From the NCBI GenBank assembly GCA_938092135.1, contig CALLJL010000014.1, positions 1 through 56,313 of the forward strand: a stretch of 56,313 nucleotides of DNA, given 5' to 3'. This stretch comes from an uncultured bacterium (GTDB lineage: Bacteria > Acidobacteriota > Aminicenantia > Aminicenantales > CALLJL01). The position numbers were made by a program, and so were the translations under genes. Of this stretch, positions 51,333 to 56,313 are shown piece by piece. Positions within the stretch are counted from its first letter, which is position 1. Every line of letters begins with the position of its first letter. Under the pieces are notes generated by a model. That model was given only the letters and a program-made list of their open reading frames with translations, did no database searches and had not been told where the DNA came from.

Positions 51333-53357
51333 ATGAGGCGTATAACTTTTTCCTTAATTTTTTTGATTACTCTAATTTTCGGGCTGATTAGTGGCAGGGG
51401 TCAATCGGTTGAAAAAAGAAAAATAACCATCGATGATTTTTACCTTTTTAATGAGATAAGCAATCTTTGTTTTTCTCCTGACAATCAATGGCTTGCTTAT
51501 GTTGTTACCATGAAAAATAAAGATAAGAAGAGCCGAAATTCAGATCTGTGGAAGATCCCGATTTCTGGTGGGGAATCATTGAGGTTAACCTATCATGAAA
51601 AAGCTGATACTCTACCTCGCTGGTCACCTGACGGACGTTATTTGGCCTTTCTTTCAAGCCGCTCAGGGAGAAATCAAATCTGGCTTTTCAATTCTCAAGG
51701 GGGCGAACCTTACCAGCTTACTCAAATCGAGAGTGACATTGAAGATTTCATCTGGTCTCCTGACAGTTCCATGATTGCCTTTTTGGCCAAGGACCCAAAA
51801 ATTAAAGAAAGAAAGAAGAGAGAGACAGAAATAAAAGAAAAAGACATAGAAAATAAAGAAGAGACCGAAGAAGAGGAGATCATTGTTGTTAATCGGCTTC
51901 AGCATAAAAGAGATGGAGAGGGTTATCTTGATGATCGCCGAACCCACATCTGGTTGGTTTCAATTCCCTCTGGCCAAATCAGGAAACTTACAGATGGACC
52001 CTATGATGAAGGAGATATCAGTTTTTCACCAGATGGTCAAGAGATTGCTTTCAGTTCGAATCGAACCGAAAATCCAGATGGAAATAGAAATAGCGATATT
52101 TGGGCAATTGATATTAAAACAGGAAAAATAAGACAGATAACCAAAAGTCCAAAGCCTGAAACCAACCCCTCTTACTCGCGAGACGGTCGCTATCTTGCCT
52201 TTCTCCAGCCTTCGGGTCCGATTTATGGAACTAATTTTCTTTGGATTATGCCATCTGAAGGTGGCGAAGCCATCAAGATCACGGCTAGCCTTGACCGAAA
52301 CATTATTCCTGATTTCTTCTGGTCCAAGGATAATCAGTTTATTTATTTTTGCTTTGAAGATAGCGGCAATCAGTCTTTAGCCAAGGTAGAGGTAAAAAGT
52401 GGAAAAATAGAGCGATTGATTAGCGGTGAAAGGGTTCTTCGGCATCTGGCCATGTCTTCTGATGGCCGCTATCTTGCCTTTGTCCAAACCGATTCTTGCC
52501 GACCGCCTGATCTTTTTATCTGTGATGATCAGGGGGAAAAGATAAAAAAATTAACTTCTCTCCACGATGATCTCCTTACCCAGCTTACTCTCAGTCTACC
52601 TGAAAACATCCATTATCGAAGCTTTGATGGACAGGAAATTGAAGGCTGGATTATAAAGCCTGTCAATTTCGACCCTAACCAAAAATATCCCATCATTGTC
52701 TGCGTCCATGGCGGACCTAATGCCCAATATGATACTTCCTTTAATTTTGAATTCCAATTATTAGCTGCCGAGGGTTATGTTGTTCTTTACGTTAACCCTC
52801 GGGGTAGCTCAGGCTACGGTGAAGCCTTTGGTCGCGCTATTTGGGCTGATTGGGGAAACAAGGACTTAAAGGATATTCTTGCGGGCATTGATTTTGTTAT
52901 CAAGCTAGGCTATGTGGATAAAACCAAAATTGGTATTTATGGCTGGAGCTATGGAGGAATCCTTGTTAATTACGCCATTACCCGAACTAATCTTTTTCGA
53001 GCTGCCATTTCCGGAGCCAGCGATAGCGATTATCCGAGCTGTTACGGAACCGATGACCTCCATCTTTGGTGGGAAGAAGAACTTGGCCTTCCCTGGGATA
53101 ATTTTGACCTTTATCGTCGCCTTTCCCCGATAAAAGATGTTAAAAAAGTTAAAACGCCGACTCTTTTCCTTTGTGGTCAGTTTGATTATCGCTGTCCCCT
53201 CCCCCAATCAGAACAAATGTATTTGAGTTTAAAAAGACTTGGGGTGGAGACAGAGCTGGTCATTTATCCGGGAGAATCACATGGAATTGCCCGATTAGGC
53301 TATCAGATTGACCGAATAAAACGCGTACTTTCTTGGTTCAATAAATATCTAAAATAA
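51333..53357 (+). CDS. Secreted S9-family peptidase (acylaminoacyl-peptidase-like)
   Basis: 674 residues. A signal peptide (FSLIFLITLIFGLISG) precedes a beta-propeller of about seven PD40 blades with repeats such as LPRWSPDGRYLAFLSSRSGR, DISFSPDGQEIAFSSN and NPSYSRDGRYLAFLQ. The C-terminal alpha/beta hydrolase has the oxyanion VCVHGGPNAQYDTSF, nucleophile GIYGWSYGGILVNY (Ser in GWSYGG), Asp near TLFLCGQFDYRCP and His in PGESHGIA. Cleaves N-terminal acylated or small peptides. An acidic insertion (KERKKRETEIKEKDIENKEE) lies between blades. GGAGG is 6 bases before the ATG. Confidence 0.9.
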   Translation: MRRITFSLIFLITLIFGLISGRGQSVEKRKITIDDFYLFNEISNLCFSPDNQWLAYVVTMKNKDKKSRNSDLWKIPISGGESLRLTYHEKADTLPRWSPDGRYLAFLSSRSGRNQIWLFNSQGGEPYQLTQIESDIEDFIWSPDSSMIAFLAKDPKIKERKKRETEIKEKDIENKEETEEEEIIVVNRLQHKRDGEGYLDDRRTHIWLVSIPSGQIRKLTDGPYDEGDISFSPDGQEIAFSSNRTENPDGNRNSDIWAIDIKTGKIRQITKSPKPETNPSYSRDGRYLAFLQPSGPIYGTNFLWIMPSEGGEAIKITASLDRNIIPDFFWSKDNQFIYFCFEDSGNQSLAKVEVKSGKIERLISGERVLRHLAMSSDGRYLAFVQTDSCRPPDLFICDDQGEKIKKLTSLHDDLLTQLTLSLPENIHYRSFDGQEIEGWIIKPVNFDPNQKYPIIVCVHGGPNAQYDTSFNFEFQLLAAEGYVVLYVNPRGSSGYGEAFGRAIWADWGNKDLKDILAGIDFVIKLGYVDKTKIGIYGWSYGGILVNYAITRTNLFRAAISGASDSDYPSCYGTDDLHLWWEEELGLPWDNFDLYRRLSPIKDVKKVKTPTLFLCGQFDYRCPLPQSEQMYLSLKRLGVETELVIYPGESHGIARLGYQIDRIKRVLSWFNKYLK

Positions 53358-53549
53358 AAGCCCTTTTATTTCTTTATTTCCGCTGACAATTGATATTTGA
53401 TTAAAGCTGTTTTCGGAGGATAGCTGATTTCCGATAAAAGTTAGTCGCCCCTATTTAAATTATTTTCGAATTTAAATTTTCGCTTTAAAATTAGTTTTTA
53501 TCTGGCCAACTTTTTTGAATAATAAATATTTTTCTTTTTTCGCGATGAA

Positions 53550-54029
53550 TTAACCTTTTAATTTGATGGCCAGGGTGGCAACCCTACGGCCAAGATCAAA
53601 GCAGGTTTCAAGGTCCTTAGATTTGGGCGCTTCAACCGAGGCAGCGCCATAATGTTTATCCTTGGCCCTCCCTTGAATAATCATGCCGTGAATGAGCATG
53701 GCCTGAAGAATGGAAAAAAGGGTGGTTTCAGCTCCGCTCGCCGTACCCCCTGAACTGGTAAAAGCCCCGCCGACTTTACCCTCAAGGCGCCCATGAATTT
53801 TAACCGATTTATCAATTAAGGCTTTGATTTTAGCTGACATCTGGCCATAATAAGTTGGGGACCCAATAATAAGGCCGTCAGCTTTAAGTAAATCGCCCAG
53901 GGTAGTATTATCCACTTTTTTGACTACAACATCGGCGCCTTTAACCTCTCTTGCTCCTTGAGCAATGGCCATGGCCATTTTTTTCGTATTCCCTGTTTTT
54001 GAATCATAAATAATCAAAATTTTGGCCAT
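53550..54029 (-). CDS. Flavodoxin-family protein (WrbA/FldA-like)
   Basis: 159 residues. FMN loop KILIIYDSKTGNTKKMAMAI near the N-terminus, then GLIIGSPTYYGQMSAKIKAL and GKVGGAFTSSGGTASGAETT, the second FMN contact. Single-domain electron carrier or NAD(P)H-quinone reductase. GGAGG precedes the ATG. Not in an obvious operon. Confidence 0.88.
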   Translation of the reverse strand: MAKILIIYDSKTGNTKKMAMAIAQGAREVKGADVVVKKVDNTTLGDLLKADGLIIGSPTYYGQMSAKIKALIDKSVKIHGRLEGKVGGAFTSSGGTASGAETTLFSILQAMLIHGMIIQGRAKDKHYGAASVEAPKSKDLETCFDLGRRVATLAIKLKG

Positions 54030-54169
54030 TTAGCCTCCTTTTAACCGATTTTAATCATGGTCGCAACGGCAAAAACATTCATTAACAGAAACAGAATTAT
54101 TAATTTTAAACTATCTGGTAAATTTGTTGAAATTTAAATGAAATTATCCCTTATGATTTTAGATTTTAT

Positions 54170-54825
54170 TCATTCCAAAGTATTTATCGCCTTCTTTAAA
54201 ATCTCTTTCTTTAAAAAAACCATTTTCTTTCTTTCAACTTTTATGGGCAGGAAGCCGATTCGTTGAGCTTCAACCCGAATGAGAGGAATACTCAAAATTT
54301 CTTCCCAGAAAGCTTCTGAAATTAACTCCCAAACTTCGAAGGCACTCATCATGTCAATTACGGCCGGTCCGCTTACGCCTTCTTGGTAATCCTGAAGAAG
54401 AAAAAGAATTTTAGTTCGGCCTGAGGCTTTATAATCCGGTCCCTTCATTCAGCCGTCGCCATCCCGGTCAATATAAGGATCATCGTTCATAAGGGAAGCA
54501 AGATCATATAAAGTTATGTTCGCATTGAACGCCTTCATGGCCTCAAGGACAATATTGGCGATATAGGCATGAACTGTGTGGTTAGGATGAACGCCACCAA
54601 AAGAAAAGGAATTTCCTCTATCCCATCGCCGAGTAAGCAGATAGCCATCAACTGAAAAGATATCCTCGCCATCAACGCCGAGATTCGAGGGTACGGTTAA
54701 AGGATTAAGGCGGTTTTGGTCTTCGTCGAGAAAAGGCAGAGCGAATTAGAGCCACTTTGCTTTTTCCATTTTTTGAGCCATTTTCTGAACAAAGGCATTT
54801 TCAGTATTATACCGGTTAGTTTATA
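54170..54825 (-). pseudogene. SGNH/GDSL-like hydrolase, truncated and broken by two stops
   Basis: The minus-strand frame reads NTENAFVQKMAQKMEKAKWL, then TAA (54746-54748), then FLDEDQNRLNPLTVPSNLGV and FGGVHPNHTVHAYIANIVLE, resembling the DGxHP block of SGNH hydrolases. It continues to DPYIDRDGDG, meets TGA (54449-54451), and goes on in the same frame as KGPDYKASGRTKILFLLQDY to 54170. Because both stops are in one frame, this is one decayed gene, not two; the 92-codon piece 54170-54448 is its end. The N-terminal part with the nucleophile is missing. Confidence 0.6.
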
Positions 54826-55104
54826 TTTTAGGCATCGTTCTAAAGTTGACGTTTCCGTCGCTTGGCTCGACTAGTCAAAATTCTTGAAATTAAAATGATA
54901 ATATTCCCTATTGTGGGTCAAGCAATCGTTTTAATTTTTTGCTTATTTAATCACGACCCATCGTCATCTTTCATTTCCGTTTTTCTTTTTTTGCCGCTAA
55001 AAAATTTTTTAGAAAATATTTCCTGGATTTTCAGCCCTTTCCGATTAAAAATTGGAATCGGGCTAGGGAAATGCCGGCCCGACTTAAGTTAAAGAAAAAT
55101 TTAA
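54826..55104. other. Intergenic AT-rich sequence
   Basis: Between the pseudogene and the hemerythrin stop. A hydrophobic 76-codon plus-strand frame is AT-driven and has no ribosome site. I see no promoter or terminator. Confidence 0.4.
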
Positions 55105-55686
55105 TCAGCAATATTTGGCCCTGAGTTCCTCCAGGAGGGCCTCAAAATACTCGTGCTTTCCCTCACCCACAATCTCTTTTTCCACCCGTTCAAATTCCCT
55201 CTCGAGTTCTTCCTGAGCTTCTGTCGTCAGGCGGGAATCCCCCATTGGATATAAAATGTTATCTTCTTTGAAAATATGCTGACTTAAAAGAGAAGCATAA
55301 GCCCGGGCATGGCGAGCCCAGTCCAGGCCAGCCTTCTCGTCTCCCCTGGCCAAACGGTCCATTGCTTCTTTCATCGCCCGCACATGGCTCCGGCCCTCCT
55401 CGTGCTCGGTTAACATCACGCCAATGGGTCCTCCCTGCCTGGGTATACCTGTTTTTTCCATCGCCGGAAAAAGCAAGTCCTCTTCTTTGGCATGGTGACA
55501 ACGATCGGCAAAGCCGGTAATAAATTCGATGGCTTTTTTCAAATGGTCAAGGTCAATCTTTTTGCTTTTTTCCAATCGTTCGGATAGATTTTCCAGAACC
55601 TTCAGCATGGTTTTTATGGCCTCGTGCTCAGCCATTAAAATTTGAGTTGGCTTCAGTCTCTTCTTTTCATGTTTCTCCTGTTTCAT
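55105..55686 (-). CDS. Hemerythrin-domain protein
   Basis: 193 residues, four-helix HHE domain with the di-iron ligands MAEHEAIKTM, RCHHAKEEDLLFPAM, LTEHEEGRSHVRAM and LSQHIFKEDNILYPMG. Binds a di-iron centre; in the RIC/YtfE-like group such proteins handle NO damage to Fe-S clusters or store iron or oxygen, so a nitrosative-stress role is plausible given the Rrf2 gene 62 bases upstream in the same orientation. GGAGAGG precedes the ATG. The C-terminal 40 residues are an acidic helix. Confidence 0.9.
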   Translation of the reverse strand: MKQEKHEKKRLKPTQILMAEHEAIKTMLKVLENLSERLEKSKKIDLDHLKKAIEFITGFADRCHHAKEEDLLFPAMEKTGIPRQGGPIGVMLTEHEEGRSHVRAMKEAMDRLARGDEKAGLDWARHARAYASLLSQHIFKEDNILYPMGDSRLTTEAQEELEREFERVEKEIVGEGKHEYFEALLEELRAKYC

Positions 55687-55748
55687 TTTTACCTCTCCTT
55701 TTTTAAATGCCTTAATTTCAAATTTTTTTTAAATTTTAAATTTTTTCT

Positions 55749-56195
55749 TCACTCACCAGTTCTGAAGCTGCGGCTTTTTGGAAGTACCTTTTGGTCGAGA
55801 TTAATCAAGTCCTCCAGGGTCAGGCCCTTCAACTGATTAACCAGATAGCTTTCAAGCTCGAGGAGCTTACGGCGGAGGACGCAGGTTCTGATATCAGGGC
55901 ATAGATTTTTTTGAAAAAGACACTCCTGAAGCTCTATCTTTCCCTGAAACGATTCAATTAACTTGATAATTTTGATCGCCGACGGACTTAATTTAAGCCA
56001 AAAGCCTCCTCCCTTGCCTTTAGCTGAGGCCAGATAACCATCTTTCTGTAATTGCCGAAGGGTTTTTCTTAGAAAGAGCCTGGAAACCCTCATCTCTCTG
56101 GCCAGAGAAACTGTATCCCGCTTCCCGGTTTTATCCCGGGCAATGAGAATGAGCGCTTTCAGGGCAATATCAGTATCTTTTCGTAATAATTTCAT
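55749..56195 (-). CDS. Rrf2-family regulator with an NsrR/IscR-like cysteine triad
   Basis: 148 residues. Winged helix at 1-75 (DTDIALKALILIARDKTG, SLAREMRVSRLFLRKTLRQL, KGGGFWLKL). Cysteines 92, 99 and 105 (ECLFQKNLCPDIRTC) match the Fe-S ligands of NsrR (91, 99, 105) and IscR (92, 98, 104). It should hold a [2Fe-2S] or [4Fe-4S] cluster that NO or oxygen would disrupt. A 25-bp perfect inverted repeat overlaps its promoter, so autorepression is likely. The hemerythrin gene follows in the same direction. Confidence 0.88.
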   Translation of the reverse strand: MKLLRKDTDIALKALILIARDKTGKRDTVSLAREMRVSRLFLRKTLRQLQKDGYLASAKGKGGGFWLKLSPSAIKIIKLIESFQGKIELQECLFQKNLCPDIRTCVLRRKLLELESYLVNQLKGLTLEDLINLDQKVLPKSRSFRTGE

Positions 56196-56202
56196 CCTGT
56201 CT

Positions 56203-56233
56203 TAATGATACTAAATAAGTATCATTATGTCAA
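56203..56233 (-). promoter_or_regulatory. Promoter and 25-bp operator of the Rrf2-hemerythrin unit
   Basis: Minus strand: TTGACA (56233-56228), 17 bases, TATCAT (56210-56205). The spacer and -10 together form a perfect inverted repeat, TAATGATACT / 5 bases / AGTATCATTA (56203-56227). The ATG at 56195 comes 9 bases after the -10, so the transcript would be leaderless or nearly so. An Rrf2 dimer on the repeat would mask both boxes. Confidence 0.8.
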
Positions 56234-56313
56234 CTAAAATTTAATTGGCGCTCAAGTTGTCCTCCTTTTAATTTCTTATTTTTCAATTTTCTTTAACTTT
56301 TCTTAAGCGAGAG
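56234..56313. other. End of window, no gene
   Basis: AT-rich sequence upstream of the Rrf2 promoter. Nothing further is supported. Confidence 0.3.

Noticed and set aside
54170..54448. The 92-codon piece as an independent new gene
   Set aside because: It is in the same frame as the SGNH-like fragment just before it, separated only by a TGA, so it is more simply the end of one broken gene.
54862..55092. A hydrophobic 76-codon plus-strand frame before the hemerythrin gene
   Set aside because: AT-rich DNA gives hydrophobic frames by chance; there is no ribosome site and no familiar motif.

Overview
The window reads as chromosomal DNA of an AT-rich, Gram-negative, anaerobic heterotrophic bacterium. 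Secreted hydrolases are abundant: GH2, GH97, a CBM9-like protein, and M14, M28 and S9 peptidases. Other markers are an OmpA-type lipoprotein, several oxygen-sensitive Fe-S proteins, a family B DNA polymerase and a KaiC-like ATPase of archaeal style. This mix fits the Aminicenantes/Acidobacteriota neighbourhood, but that placement is inference from gene content; there is no rRNA or other strong marker here. No tRNA, rRNA, CRISPR array, prophage or intact insertion sequence was seen.

Layout. 1-3.2 kb: end of a GH2 glycosidase, an OmpA lipoprotein and a CBM9-like secreted protein. 3.3-5.2 kb: a compact MarR/YgbA/ferredoxin operon with a very clear operator-promoter, probably for nitrosative or redox stress. 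5.5-10.9 kb: a URO-D-type methyltransferase and an SbcD/YhaO nuclease with an SbcC/YhaN ATPase, headed by an 18-bp tandem array. 11-17.9 kb: an accessory stretch with a frameshifted flavin reductase, an archaeal-type KaiC/near-KaiC pair, a PHP-glycosyltransferase fusion overlapping arsC, a broken nucleotidyltransferase beside an intact small partner, and two decayed copies of the sbcD 5' end. 17.9-26 kb: amidohydrolase, TatD, CapA, GNAT, nitroreductase and GH97. 26.3-34.6 kb: a housekeeping operon ftsH-folP-cdaA-cdaR-glmM-pdxJ (protein quality control, folate, c-di-AMP, cell-wall precursor, B6), then DUF488 and a HyuC-type hydrolase. 34.7-41.5 kb: M14 peptidase, a PTS-IIA/zinc-ribbon fusion, a PfkB kinase, DUF72 and an M28 peptidase. 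42.6-48.6 kb: poly-gamma-glutamate genes (pgsB, pgsC and a third system protein) and a 1026-residue FAD/Fe-S oxidoreductase. 48.8-53.4 kb: family B DNA polymerase and an S9 peptidase. 53.5-56.2 kb: flavodoxin, an SGNH-like pseudogene, hemerythrin and an Rrf2 regulator with its own operator.

How the genes work together. CdaA, CdaR and GlmM form the known c-di-AMP/cell-wall control unit. PgsB and PgsC, with CapA 20 kb away, suggest a poly-gamma-glutamate envelope polymer. The two ends of the window (MarR-YgbA-ferredoxin and Rrf2-hemerythrin) both look like NO/iron-sulfur stress modules. In both, a perfect inverted repeat is placed on a TTGACA-17-TANNAT promoter, which predicts autorepression. 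The strongest candidates for something undescribed are the 18-bp array with its sbcD relics, the MarR/YgbA/ferredoxin switch, the KaiC pair, and the unusual fusions (PTS-IIA/zinc ribbon, PHP/GT4, GlcD/CCG with a proline-methionine tail).
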